The notes under the pieces were generated by a model, which was given only the letters and a program-made list of their open reading frames with translations, did not search any database and was not told where the DNA came from. Shown here one piece after another: positions 1-11,114 of a DNA stretch of 64,000 nucleotides. The stretch is from Darksidea phi (taxonomy: Eukaryota > Ascomycota > Dothideomycetes > Pleosporales > Lentitheciaceae), in the NCBI GenBank assembly GCA_030770425.1, contig JASJFT010000009.1, positions 62,001-126,000 on the forward strand, written 5' to 3'. Made by a program: the position numbers and the translations under genes. How positions within the stretch are numbered: position 1 is the first letter of the stretch; the number at the start of each line of letters is the position of its first letter.

Positions 1-868
1 GCATCGTCGGCCTCGGTCATGCTCAGGAAAATGGGCAGCGGCATGAAGAAGGGCGGACGATCCATCAAGGGACTCTTCAGACCCAAGTCCGTCATTGGCG
101 TACCTGCCGCGGACGGGCCCATCACACAGGCTAGTGTTGGCCAGGTTTCCATGGTCACCGTCGAGGCTGAGCGACAGAAGGTCAACGTTAACGTTGATCC
201 CCGCGATCAGGTCGGTGGCGGGACCGGCTTCCCTAGGCTGGAGCGCAATTCTCTCGACGCCAGCCGTAGTACCGAAGCCAATGGCACTGTGACCCCTCCC
301 AGTGACTCCATGTCACGCAAGAGCATGATCGGTAGCGACCGAGAGCGTGCTGAAGTACTATCGTCCATCAAGAAGGGCATATTGAAACGTATGTGACTAG
401 TCTCAAACCACAGTACATGGCTAACATGACATAGGCACTGGTACCTCTTCGGAGACATCTTCGCCCGTCGCTCGCCCTGCTGATGTCGGGCTCCCGAATG
501 AAACACCCAAGTCTAGCGCACCGAGCACGCCCGAGAACAAACCTTCTCCGGACTACTTTGTGAGACCCGCGCGCCTGGCAAACCCTAGCACAAGGAGCTT
601 GCCCAACACCCCTCAAGGGTCGGTTAGGATCAGCTTCAGTCCTCGCATTCAATTCCACGATGCTTGGTCTGCCTCCGATTACGACCGCCGTGGAGAGATC
701 GCCACGTGCAACAGGCTCACGCCTATGCTTGCGCAACAAATCAAGGAAGAGCTCAACTCCTTCAAAATGGTGCGTCTTGTGTCCTATCCTCCGCACACAG
801 ATTACTGACAAGGACCGCAGGAGATGGAGGTTCACGAGCTCTCCAAGCCACACACCCATTTCTTCTAA
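1..868 (+). CDS. Bni4-like protein, C-terminal part (5' end outside window)
   Basis: The frame is open from base 1 and runs through exons 1-388, 435-769 and 821-868, with introns of 46 and 51 bp that keep the frame. Most of the visible protein is low-complexity, rich in Ser, Pro and Thr. The last roughly 65 residues are compact and look conserved: a VRISFSPRI segment, then SDYDRRGEIATCNRLTPM, then a tail ending in HTHFF. From memory this matches the conserved C-terminus of fungal Bni4-type bud-neck/septum proteins, which tether protein phosphatase 1 through an RVxF-like motif; RISF here could be that motif. In yeast, Bni4 links chitin synthase III to the septin ring. The family assignment rests only on this C-terminal block. 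The N-terminal portion and start codon lie upstream of the window. Confidence 0.62.
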
Positions 869-2199
869 TGATTATGCATCCATCCGGACATGGCGTCTTG
901 GCGAATACTCGACTTTGCACTTGGGAATTGGTGCAAACAGCATTCACGAGTTGACCTTAGCTCAGTTCCTTTTTCTGGTTACACCGAGCTTGTCTCTTCC
1001 ATCTTAGCGAGCATATGCAGCCAGATAGAGAACGTTACGCTTGGTGAAGCGTAGATTGGTGTTGGCATGGAGAACAAAAGCAACAGGCGGGGGGAGACCA
1101 TCTGGTTTTCTTTACTGAAGCCAAACTTTCCTTGCCCTCATCATATTAGGGTTCTCTATCTGTGTTGTCTGTTGTCCTTTAGCAACAATCTATCGAGTTG
1201 ATTGGGCTCTAGGGTCTTGTTGGTTTTCTCGTCTATCCCTCGTCTATCTCTCAGTTCTCTTTTTGATTGTCTCGTTTGCTCTGGCGTGGCGTGGCTTGCC
1301 CACTCTCTTCCGTTCCGTCTCCCTCTTTATCTCCTAGCCTCATCTCCATCGTTATTACTACTCCATGTCCTCGTAGCGAAGAAAAAGAGTGGGTCGAGTT
1401 GGAGTGAGTTGAAACCAATGGACATGGTTGGCGGCAAGAGTGTTTGAAGCAACATTTCAGTCATATTTGCGGTATGGGGTTGTTGGAAAGGGGGAGTGGA
1501 GAGTCTTGTCAAAGTATTACTTGTATGTTTTGATATGGGGATAGACACCGCCGATGCTTGTTGCTGTCTGTCTATCCGTCCGGCCGTCCTAATAACCTAC
1601 ATCTACATCTTACATTTGAGCGAACTCTTTTAATTGGAAACAAAAAGATGTCTTGCTGGCTGCTGCTGCCGGCTTTTTGGTTAGTTTGTGTCATTGATTA
1701 TGCATGTGTATGTGTATGCATGTCACATGACACGACATGACATGACATACATGACATCATGCCATTGATTTTTTCATGCCAGGCACTCGACGATGCGGTA
1801 CTGTATAGTTGGCATGAGAGGTGGAGTATGAAGTAGGGGAGTGGAGCAAAGGTTAGGGTAGGGGAGGGGAGTATATTCCTCAATCGGGACCTTGCGCCGT
1901 CGGGATTTTCCGGAGCCTGTTTTTTGGTCCTTTTTTGGTGTCTATCGGCCTAAGTGACTAATTCGGGTGTGGGATCCGTGTATAGTTGGTGTTGATAAGG
2001 TGAGATGCTGTACATGGGGTCGTTGGCATGGGTATCCGAGGTTGGGCGGCAATTGCGGTAAGTGTATGATATAGCTAGGGACGCGTTAATATTGGGTTTA
2101 CAATATTCACTAGTTAGTGAGCCGTGGGATATCACATGGCGAATATCAGCATCCACATCTTGAAGCGTTGAATTCCAAGCAGCATATTGACGAGCCAAA
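869..2199. other. Intergenic, 3' flank of the Bni4-like gene
   Basis: No ORF here shows family resemblance or a convincing splice structure. The stretch has T/C-rich blocks (about 1205-1345) and a short ACATG-type repeat near 1724-1760 (CACATGACACGACATGACAT...). It probably holds the 3' UTR of the upstream gene. Confidence 0.5.
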
Positions 2200-2230
2200 G
2201 AAAAAAAAAAAAAAAAAAAAAAAAAGGGGT

Positions 2231-2276
<46 letters not shown>

Positions 2277-2283
2277 ATTTAAA

Positions 2284-2331
<48 letters not shown>

Positions 2332-2450
2332 TTAGCTTCTTCCCCCCCCCCNNNNNNNNNNAACATTCTTTTGCTCCGGGGGTTATCCCCAGGGGCAATA
2401 CACTCTACCCCAATTTTACCGTTTTAATACCAACCCCCAAATTACCCCCC

Positions 2451-2480
<30 letters not shown>
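2200..2480. other. Homopolymer stretch with assembly gap
   Basis: Long poly-A runs (about 2200-2327 and 2452-2479) and poly-C runs flank ten N bases at 2352-2361. Single-base noise inside the runs and the run of Ns show that this is a scaffold join or low-quality consensus. Distances and any ORF across it are unreliable. Confidence 0.9.
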
Positions 2481-2482
<2 letters not shown>

Positions 2483-2640
2483 GTTATTAATCGTCTAAAC
2501 TCGGCAAATAATCTTATGGGAAAAAAATGTCTCCATAGAAACAGGGGGTACAAGGGAAAGGGAATGAATGATGCTGACAGAAATTCTTTCTTTCCTCATC
2601 AACCACCACCAGCTACGCACACAACATTGCAGTACCCCAT

Positions 2641-2793
2641 CTAGCCCCCCTTATATTCCGTCTTGACAACACTCATTGTTCCCGTACCACAGCTTGTGCA
2701 AGTGGTCCCTTGAGTGTTTCCTCGAGCTGTGGCGGCGCAGTTGGTGCACACCATGAGGAATATGGTGGCTGGTGGTACGGTGCTCGGCGGCAT
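2641..2793 (-). CDS. Possible 50-aa Cys-rich microprotein with two CxxC pairs
   Basis: An intronless ORF of 50 codons plus stop on the minus strand. After a Pro/Thr-rich start it has VCTNC at residues 15-19 and CTSCG at residues 32-36, a spacing seen in small zinc ribbons, and a KTEYKGG tail. The two CxxC knuckles are separated by 12 residues, so one metal ion could be bound. The flanks on both sides are non-coding, so it is not a shadow of a larger gene. The assignment is by motif only; no family is recognised with certainty. A chance ORF is possible, but four regularly spaced cysteines in 50 residues argue against that. Confidence 0.42.
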   Translation of the reverse strand: MPPSTVPPATIFLMVCTNCAATARGNTQGTTCTSCGTGTMSVVKTEYKGG

Positions 2794-3607
2794 GGTGAAA
2801 ATTCAAGCTATATGTATGGAGATTAGAAGGTTTTGATGTTTAAAGCGGGAGGCTGTCGTACCGTGGAGTGGTAATTGTATTGGGAGTGTGGTAATTGATG
2901 GGGTAGTGCCGATAGGAGTCCGTCGGTGGTCGGAGGCTTGGTCTTATATGGAGGTGGATCTAGGTGACTGTCGTCTGAGGCGTTCCGCAGCTCGATAAAA
3001 TCACGTCCTTCTACAAATTATATACTATGTCCTCTGAGCAGGGACAGCTTGGTCTAACCCCGGATAGGTTCCATACGTGTTTCCAATGAAACCCATGAAG
3101 CTGTGCGGGGTCAACCTCTTCTACCCCTTCGAGTTAGTGTGAGGATCATTATGCATGCCGAGCGTGGTAAAGAGCTGCCTTTTGCTTACAAGTCCGCGCT
3201 GTTGGTATCTTTTTTTACAACTTTATTCTCTGTCGTGTGTTGGCTGTGCATGCTTTTGCAGGAATCTCTGTACTCGGGTCTGTACGGCAGCGCTGATCTA
3301 TCACAGCCCAGGCCCTCAGCATTTGAACGTCGAATGATGTTACTGCTACAAGTGGCTGTGCAAGGCGGGATATGATGCACTTACTTTTTCCGGCTCTTTC
3401 GACCGCCAGCTACACATAAGTTAGCCTGTAGGGTTTCCGCGCACCCCACGTCGCCGCCAGAATCCGCAACGCTCCATTATAGTTGCCAATCTATACACAT
3501 AGACTCGAAGAAGGTAGAAATAGAAGCTCTGTTCTATTCTAGGAATTTAATATAAACGTAGCTACTATATAGTCTAATTACTAATATCTAGATAAAATAA
3601 ATACTAG
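2794..3607. other. Intergenic
   Basis: Nothing recognisable. A 90-codon ORF at 3103-3375 (+) has no family signal and no supporting structure. From about 3540 the base composition turns AT-rich as the repeat island begins. Confidence 0.4.
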
Positions 3608-5568
3608 CCCCTCCCCCACGAGCTTGGGCCACTACCCGGCGTGACGTCACGTTGGCTCCTGGGCTGGCTGTGTTTTTTCGTGATTCTAATCACCTCATTG
3701 TGTTTTAATGTTTCGATATCTTACGCAACAGATAGTTAAACGCGCCGACGACGCCGAACCCCCTACCCTCCCTAGCCAGGTATCCCCGTCGTCCTCCGTC
3801 TGCCCATCCCTATTGGTTCCTCCGTATCCGATCACCTACGCTATCGTTCGTATCGTATCTACTATAGACACCAGCTCTATCTTCTACGTTAGGTATTAGT
3901 TCCCTCGATAGCCTCCTAAGAAGGCCGATTCCTCCATTCTTAACTATCTTCCCTGTATAAGCTTTTCCTCTAGCTTACGTAGACGGTATAGATACCTCTC
4001 GACGAAACGACTATCCTCGTTATATAGGTCCTCGGACAGAAATATATTACAGGTAACTACTAATAACTATACGAGAATCCTGTCGTCGCTCGTTTCCTCG
4101 AATATATCTAATATATAGTTAGTTTTATACTAATAGTTATTATAATTAAGGGGCCCCTATCGAAAGTACCTTCCGCTTATAGCGCCGGTGATACTCCGCC
4201 GCGATATTCGAAAGGTTTAGAGTACTATACTTAAATAGCCTATTATACTCTAGTTCTTTCTACTAAAGGACTAGGCGAACGATCGTTAGTAAAGATATAT
4301 AGTTAGTAGGTATTAATATAAGGAAGCTAGCTAGGTATAAGAGAGGAATATAGTAAGGAAGCTAGCTAAGGATAGATAGATATAAGTAGGATACTAGTAT
4401 TATCGTATATAATTTTTATACTATAGGTAGTAGTATTTAATTTGAATTTATATAGTAGGAGTCTCTTTAGAAGGTCCGTATAAAATATAGTAGGAGTTTG
4501 TACATAGTAGAGGTACTATACCTATACCTTATATACGATAATAGAGCTGTAGAGCTATATATAGTACTATCGATCGTAGGCGACGAGGTAATATTTCGAA
4601 CATTAAGGCGCTGGACGAGAAATAATATATAATACCGAACTATAGAGCGTTGGGAGACCAATAGTAGTAGCGAGGAGTTAGCGTACTAATACTACTACCT
4701 ATAGTATAAAAATTGCCCGCGATGATACCAGTATCCTACTTATATCTATCTCTTATCCTTAGCCAGCTTCCTTATATCTATCTCTTATTCTTAGCTAGCT
4801 TTCTTACTATATCTATCCCTTATTCTTAGCCAGCTTCCTTACCTCTTCCTTAAACTTGCCATTAATACCTACTAACTACATGTCTTCGCCAACGATCGTT
4901 CGCCTAGTCCTTTAGTAGGACCTTTAGTAGGAACTAGAGTAAAATAGGCTATTTAAGTACAGCGCTTTAAACCTTTTAAATATCGCGGTGGAGCGTCCCC
5001 GGCGCTATAGACGGGAGGTACTACTAATAGGGCTCCTTAATTATAATAATTATTAGTATAAAACTAACTATACGTTGGATATATTCGAGGGAACGAGTAG
5101 TAATAGGATTCTTGTATAGCTATTAGTAGTTACCTGTAATATATTCCTATCTAAGGCCCTATATAACGAGGATAGGTGTTTCGTCGAGAGGTAGCTATAC
5201 CGTCTACGTAGGCTGGAGGATAAGCTTATATAGGGAAGACCGTTTAAGAGGGAGGAATCGGCCTTCTTAGTAGACTATCGAAGGAACTAATACCTAACGT
5301 AGAAGATAGAGCTGGTATCCATAGTAGATACGATACGAACGATATCGTAGGGGGTAGAGGGTTCGGCGTTATCCGCGCGTTTAACTGTCTACATATATTA
5401 TTAGTAAATTAGGAGCTATTATTATCGTATAGTTGCTACCTATACTATTACGTAAGATATCGAAACATTGAAATATAATAAGGTATTTAGAATTACGAAA
5501 AATACAGCTAGCCTAGGAGCCAACGTGACGTTACGTCGGGTAGTGGCCCAAGCTCCTAGGGGAGGGGA
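3608..5568. repeat. Foldback (palindromic) transposon-like element, copy 1, with both terminal inverted repeats
   Basis: The left end (CCCCTCCCCCACGAGCTTGG, then GCCACTACCCGGCG) reappears inverted at the right end (about 5495-5568). Homology continues inward, so about 800 bp at 3608-4400 is an inverted copy of about 4738-5568. Between the arms lies a roughly 300-bp centre (about 4437-4735) that is itself repeated elsewhere in the window (5570-5795, 25060-25245, 34500-34765, 54575-54880). The arms contain short AGGAAGCTAGCTAAGGATA-type repeats near 4320-4390 and 4740-4850. No transposase ORF survives. The sequence is AT-rich and stop-filled, consistent with RIP. The target-site duplication could not be fixed; a TA is possible. 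Confidence 0.72.
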
Positions 5569-5569
5569 T

Positions 5570-5795
5570 AGGTAGTAGTATAGGTACGCTAACTTATCGC
5601 TACTACTATTAGTCTCCTAACGCTCTATAGTTCGGTAGTATATATTATTTCTCGTCGCCTTAATATTCTAAATATTACCTCGTCGGTATTACTATATATA
5701 GCTCTATAGCTCTATTATTATATATAAGGTATAGGTATAGTACCTCTACTATGTATAAACTCCTACTATATAAACCCAAATCGAATAATAAATAC
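5570..5795 (+). repeat. Copy of the foldback-element centre module
   Basis: Directly after the right terminus of copy 1 the sequence enters another copy of the centre module. Recognisable landmarks are AGTTCGGTAGTATATATTAT, then CTCGTCG, then TAGCTCTATAGCTCTATTAT. It runs in the same orientation as the module at 34500-34765 and opposite to the one inside copy 1. It is AT-rich with no coding potential. Confidence 0.6.
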
Positions 5796-5879
5796 TAGAT
5801 AGTACGACGATACATCGGATAAAGTATTTAAGATAAGTAATAATAGTATTATAAACTAATACTAGATATAATAAAAAAT

Positions 5880-6559
5880 TCGTAAAAGAGCGACGTTTAA
5901 CTAGAATACTTTAGAAATTCTAGTAAAAGAATTAATAGGAGATCCCCGAAATGGAGGCGCTCGACTAGGATAATTAGAAATCTCGGTATAAGATTAAGAG
6001 GGCGGGACGGTATTTTATAAAGCTCTCAAGACACACAACCGTATATCGTACTAAGAGAGATCACTGGCAACAGGCATAAAAGGAGAAAAATTACTTCTCC
6101 CAAAGAACAATTGCGCGTGACGTACCAGATAGGTGCGCCGTAGTATACGGAGAACGATTTCTCGTATATCTCCAAGAGGCTCTACATATTGAACCAGAAC
6201 TGATCCCAGCGCAATATTAGCGACGAGCTAAAGTAAAAGCAAAGTATCCGAAACTACACCGTATGGCAATTAATTTGGTATCAATCCCTGCCATAAGCTC
6301 CGAACCAGAGAGGATATTTTCTAACGCTAGTGTTATTCTTACACTACGTCGCGCACGCCTCGGAGAGGAGCTACTACAAGGATCTCTATGCCTTGCTAAC
6401 TGGGGGAAAGCTGGTCTTATCACTCTTAGAGAGCACTGGCAAAAGTATCAGGGTACTAAGTTTGCAGAAAACGGCACTCCCGACGAGTACCTTCAGGGGA
6501 GAGTTGACGGCGACAACAGTAGTAGTGACGGCGAGAGCAAGCTATTTCAAGAGCAATAG
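5880..6559 (+). pseudogene. hAT-type transposase remnant (C-terminal dimerisation region)
   Basis: The open part at 6263-6559 translates to a block beginning AINLVSIPAISSEPERIFSN and continuing with LRRARLGEELLQGSLCLANW. That is the hallmark C-terminal hAT dimerisation region, with the S-x-x-x-E-R-x-F-S signature. Upstream (5880-6262) related sequence is present but interrupted by many stops. The N-terminal zinc finger and the catalytic core are not recognisable. It is a dead, 5'-degenerated copy next to the foldback element. Confidence 0.72.
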
Positions 6560-6795
6560 GACGGCTCAGTTGGAAGCAACGGCGATATTAACTAATATAC
6601 GTTAATTTGTTGTGCGTACAATATTGTTCGTACGCAGCTAGTCGAGAACAATCACTCCTCACTACTCCTCAACCCCAAGCACCACTACGCACTAGCTCCA
6701 CACAAATCGATACAATATGTAAGGATAAGCTCATTTGAGCGTTTAAAACACTATAGTGGGGCTTCTCCTAGGAGTCCTTTCCGTCCTTGATCAAG

Positions 6796-7705
6796 CACTA
6801 TGGAACAATTGTCTTATCCTTGATAGGGGCAAACGGTACGTTTTTAGCCTTATTAAGGATAAGGTAATTTTAAACAAAATATAGCTTTTTTTTATATTTA
6901 TTAATTTTTAAAAACTATAAAACCTAAAAACCTAAAAAGTAGAAAAATATACTAATTAAAATTTACTCTATTCTCTATTTAAACTATACTATATACAATA
7001 CTCGGTCTCCCCTTCTTCTTTCCCTCGAGCTTAGTAGCTAGCCTATATCGAGCTGAGCAGCTGGCCTATATCGAACTCAGTATCAGGCACAGTACCAGGC
7101 TCAACAGCTAACCTATATCGAGCTCAGCGGCTGGCCTATGTCGAGCTCAGGAGCTGGCTGATACAGAGCTCAGTGGCTGGCCTATATTAAGCTTAGTAGC
7201 TAGCCTATATCGAGCTTAGGAGGGTGCCTTACTTAGTCGTATAAACTCTATAGTTCTTATTATATTACTACAAAGGGGGAGCGAGAGGGTAAGTATAAAG
7301 TATTAAGGTTATTAAGTATATAACGTAGAGGATTTCACATACTAGTATGTGAATACCTGCGAACACCCGCGCGCCCTTAATACTACCTAACGACCTCAGC
7401 TAGCTACTAAGCTCTGCCGCAGCCAGCTCCTAAGCTCGATATAGGCCAGCCGCTGAGCTCTGCATCAGCCAGCTACTAAGCTCGATATTAGCTAGTTACT
7501 GTACCTAATACTGTACCTAATACTGTACCTAATACTATACCTAATACTATACCTATACTATACCTAATAGTGTGCCTAATACTATACCCCGATTCTTGAT
7601 AAGGCTTTCCTAATCAAGGATAGGGGCGCCCTTATCAAGGATAGGGGTTTGCCTCATCAAGGATCGGGGTGCACTCATCATGGATTAGGGCACGGTACCA
7701 TAGTG
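6796..7705. mobile_element. Non-autonomous CACTA-like (EnSpm) DNA element
   Basis: The element starts CACTATGGAAC and ends GTACCATAGTG, so the termini are inverted repeats beginning CACTA. It is flanked on both sides by AAG, a 3-bp duplication as expected for CACTA transposition. Subterminal copies of TATCCTTGATAGGGG occur at the left end (about 6819) and, inverted, at least three times at the right end (7606-7690). Inside, arrays of a unit with core GGCCTATATCGAGCT (7026-7226) recur inverted at 7395-7500. A 12-bp tandem repeat (CTGTACCTAATA and variants) fills 7498-7587. There is no ORF, so it would need a transposase in trans. Confidence 0.6.
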
Positions 7706-8352
7706 AAGGCTGCTGCAGAATATCGGCGGTACTGTGAGGTGAAGCAATTCAATCCACGGTTACGGGTGGGTAAGGAGGAGGCAATCTAGGATCGGAAAGA
7801 GAAGAAGATGAAAAGTTTGGAGTGTTAGGGGAGGGTTGTATTGAGCGGTACATCGTACTGTTTTATCGTGACGAGGTAATTAGTCATAAAGATTTTAGAA
7901 TACTAGAGGAAATGCTTTTCCCCAACCACAGAGAGATTAAAAGGCGGTGAAGGCGTGCACGTGCGCAAGGCGTTGCGTGGTACCTATGTGGTAGCACACC
8001 ATACTCTAAGCACCATGATGGACTATGATAGAGAATGAATGATGGTGCCAAGGATGAATGATCATATCATATGTTCTATCAGTATCACAACACATCATTA
8101 GGTTTATGTACCGCCTCTGTGCCAAGCGAGAACATCATCCTGGGGCATTATAGCGAGAGATTGAGGAGTGCATGCAAAGGGAGGATTCGCTATAGCGCTT
8201 TGCTAATTTTGAAACAGATTCACATAGGCAAAGAACACACAGCCGCCCCCCCTCCGGCCCGCTCCCCGAGTGCTGCTTTTTGGACACAGCTGTATACAAG
8301 AGTGGGCCCTTTGCCATATCCTTGATCTTTGATCTCGAATGACGCATTGTGA
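7706..8352. other. Intergenic
   Basis: Nothing recognisable on either strand. It separates the transposon island from the CmcJ-like gene, whose 3' end is at 8353. The short gap 6560-6795 likewise holds no gene, only a CACTATAGTG palindrome at 6749-6758. Confidence 0.4.
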
Positions 8353-9400
8353 TTAGAAAAACACCATGCACCTTAACTCGACACTGTTGCGCTTAGGGTC
8401 ATTTCGGGATGTGTTCGGATCATCAAACGCCGTATGTGCGCATCCTTTGCAGTAGCAATCAGCACATCATGCATAAAGCATGAGGTAGTCAGATGCTTAC
8501 GAGTTTGCGACCCGGAATCCGAGCTCATCATAAGCAGCACCTCACTGGTTTTCTGGTCCTTCAAGTAATGCCACCGCTGATGCGGATTATACCAGATCTC
8601 GTATGCCTGTATCTGCAGGTGGGGTAGGACGATATCGGATGCAATTGTATCTTCCGGAGCTAGGGTGCGAGAGTCGCACAAAGCAAGTGGCATGCTCTTG
8701 ACCGGTCCGTTTAGAGGGCGCCATATACTTCCTTCGTCAGCCATATTAATTATTGGGCCAGGTAGGGGATTATACTTCACGATATGCCATCGGTTGGTCA
8801 AGAGCTGTTCTGCCTCCTTTCCGCATTGGTAGCGAATCCGCGTTGCGGCACTCTCTTGGCTGATATCTGGGTGACTGTCAGCAGCTAGGTTTGGTTCCAA
8901 TGCTTCCTCGGAGTCTTCAGGGACTGACCAAGGTGGGCCCCAAGGATCTGCTTCTTGACTTTGCGGGGAACCCCAGGAGCTCTCGGCTCGTTCATTCCTC
9001 GTTGTTCTCGGAACTAAGCAATCTTTCAGCTACGAACCAGAGCGCAGGTCAATGGTCGGCGTACCACATAGTCGTACACTATCACTCTTGATGCGTGAAG
9101 ATGTGTCCGCAACAGAGTCTCCATATCGCTCATGTACTGATCGATATTTGTGTTGATATTGAGATCGTAGGTTAGCTCGGATTCTACCCATTCGAATCCT
9201 TCGACATATAGACTAAACTTATCCTTGTAACCTCTGGCGTTATAAATGGTTGTTTTCACGGGTGTCTGAGCGATGTTGGTTCTTTTGATGCCAGGAGGCG
9301 GCGTTGTCGCGAGTGAGTAGGGCCGTTCGTCATCATAAAGAGGATCGGGGTTGAGATATTCTATTTCCGCACGTACGATATCATCTTTGTCGAAATTCAT
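8353..9400 (-). CDS. CmcJ/AsaB-like oxidoreductase
   Basis: Five exons on the minus strand: 9400-9065, 9013-8929, 8866-8776, 8727-8501 and 8444-8353, giving 276 aa. All phases agree. Family landmarks appear in order: an N-terminal IVRAEIEYLNPDP block, VIVYDYVV, the AHLD motif that corresponds to the HxD metal-ligand pair, NIWRPLNGPVKSMPLALCD, a WYNPHQRWHYL block, and the C-terminal AHTAFDD with final CMVFF. These are the signatures of the CmcJ/AsaB family, Fe(II)/2-oxoglutarate-dioxygenase-fold enzymes common in fungal secondary metabolism. No backbone synthase is nearby, so a cluster role cannot be claimed. The substrate is unknown. Length is normal for the family. Confidence 0.86.
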
Positions 9401-9978
9401 CCTTGAGCTCTTTGGTTGATGAGAGGACGCATGAGAATCTTTCGTGGATATCGAAAAAGGAGAGGATGTTCGGAAGGCGGGGTCATGTCAGGTGAGCAAG
9501 ATTCAAGGACAGTTTTCGCCACCACCTTGGCGTCCTGGACCCGGCGAAGTCGACACGCCTCAGACGTGGCAGACAGCATGTAGGGTCAAACAGACTTCTG
9601 ACCTTTTTTTATGACATTACAAGCACGAAGTCATCACAAGCATGAGACTGATATAGCTAAGCTACGCCATAAGAACACCTTCCATAACCACGTCTTGGAA
9701 CCTGAGCCAAAACTATAGAAGCAAGAAAGACCATTCAATGGTGGAAAACATCATCAACTATCCTCTCGTTCGCCGTGGTCCTAACCCTGACAATCGAAAG
9801 CAAGGCATGCCATACCCATGAAAATCAGACCATAAAGATGAGAGCTACTAAGGAATCTTCAATCTGAGACATCACGTTGGTCCCAAGCCATCGCTGAACA
9901 ATATGAAGCAGTGTTTACTAAACACCAAGATGTCAGTTAAACAAAAAAGACCCGGACACAACAGCATGAACTCACTGT
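9401..9978. other. Intergenic, upstream of the CmcJ-like gene
   Basis: No gene recognised. It is presumably the promoter of the minus-strand oxidoreductase that starts at 9400. Confidence 0.4.
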
Positions 9979-10242
9979 TCAAGTCTTTCCCCCGTCAGTA
10001 TCGTAGGCTTCATCACCCCAATTGTTCGGTTCGTCGCGAATCCAAGGTTTATCATGAGGCGAAGTGGTGCTAGGAAGGTTTTCTGCCTTTGGGACGAAAG
10101 TGTCCTTCCAGGGCTGCGCCTTTTGGCAGCTTTGCTTAGCCTTGCGTGCTAGGACTGCTTTGAGGACTTTGTCCTCATAGGCTTGATCTGAAGAAGAAGA
10201 AGAAGAGGAGGAAGATGAAGAAGACATGTTGTTGTAGGTCAT
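9979..10242 (-). CDS. Small hypothetical protein with poly-Ser run
   Basis: An 87-aa ORF if the internal Met at 10242 is used; the frame stays open to 10443 upstream. It has a run of 12 serines followed by a charged stretch with a Lys-rich helix-like block (EDKVLKAVLARKAKQSCQK) and an acidic tail. The Ser run comes from an AGA/AGG-rich microsatellite on the plus strand. No family recognised. It could be a real small nuclear-type protein or a spurious ORF. Confidence 0.25.
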   Translation of the reverse strand: MTYNNMSSSSSSSSSSSSDQAYEDKVLKAVLARKAKQSCQKAQPWKDTFVPKAENLPSTTSPHDKPWIRDEPNNWGDEAYDTDGGKT

Positions 10243-11114
10243 CGTTACTGGTTTATGATGGAGGTGATTAAGATTCGACGCTGAGTGGGAGCCTGATAAG
10301 GCGCGTGAACTGATTTTAAGTTGGAATGGCTCGCGTAAGAGGATTGTCCTTTTTGGCCCCCGCAGACAGCATGTGAACATCCAACCACCTCTGCATATTG
10401 CTTTTATTATGATGGTGTACGGCGCAAGGTCTCGTGCACTCAAACTAGATTATCCAGTGTCGTGGACCAGTTGCAGCTGCAGATGGATCCCTTGTCGCCT
10501 CATTTCCCATATTATGCAAGCCTCACTTCTGTCCCTCAGCACGATCTTCCTTGCGAAGTTATTGCTGCCTAATTGACGGTTTCGTCCACTTGCAGCATTG
10601 CGTGTTCTTGTTACTGGCTAATTGTAGCGGCGTGAGACATGGAGGAGGGCGCAATGATGGCGCTGCTTTAACATGTTCGCACGGCTACCCATAAGATGTG
10701 CCAGGCTGAAAATGTTCATCCTTGGCGGATGAAGAAACAGGTTAATGATCAGCCCTCGTATATTAGGGGGCTGAAATCTGCATGATAATTGGGTAAACAG
10801 CGCTGCCAACGCCTTGAAGGCCACGTCATCTTGTCGTCCTTCATGATGCATGTAAGCGTTGCAACTGCTGCACCACGCCATATCCAGCAGTTCCGCCCGC
10901 ATGGCAAGGATAGACTGAGGGATTTATTGTCGGCGCACATGTAGATGAATTAGTGGATGTGGGGCTATGTTGAACGACCTACCAAATCCTCATTCGTTAC
11001 AGTTGGTTCGAGGCCCGGCTGGGCGCAATCCCGTCGACTTGAAATGTTTCCGCCCCACTGATCCCACCCACTTCGGTGCACCGCAAGTTTTCAATACTGT
11101 GAATACCTCTCATC
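10243..11114. other. Intergenic, upstream of dipeptidyl peptidase III
   Basis: No convincing gene on either strand. ORFs at 10618-10940 have no family resemblance. It likely contains the promoter of the plus-strand peptidase starting at 11115. Confidence 0.4.

Noticed and set aside
2117..2335. Lys-rich ORF of 72 codons
   Set aside because: It is the translation of a poly-A run next to an N gap, an assembly artefact.
6749..6758. CACTATAGTG as the true left end of the CACTA-like element
   Set aside because: It begins with CACTA but lacks the matching 3-bp duplication seen with the end at 6796; kept only as a possible scar.
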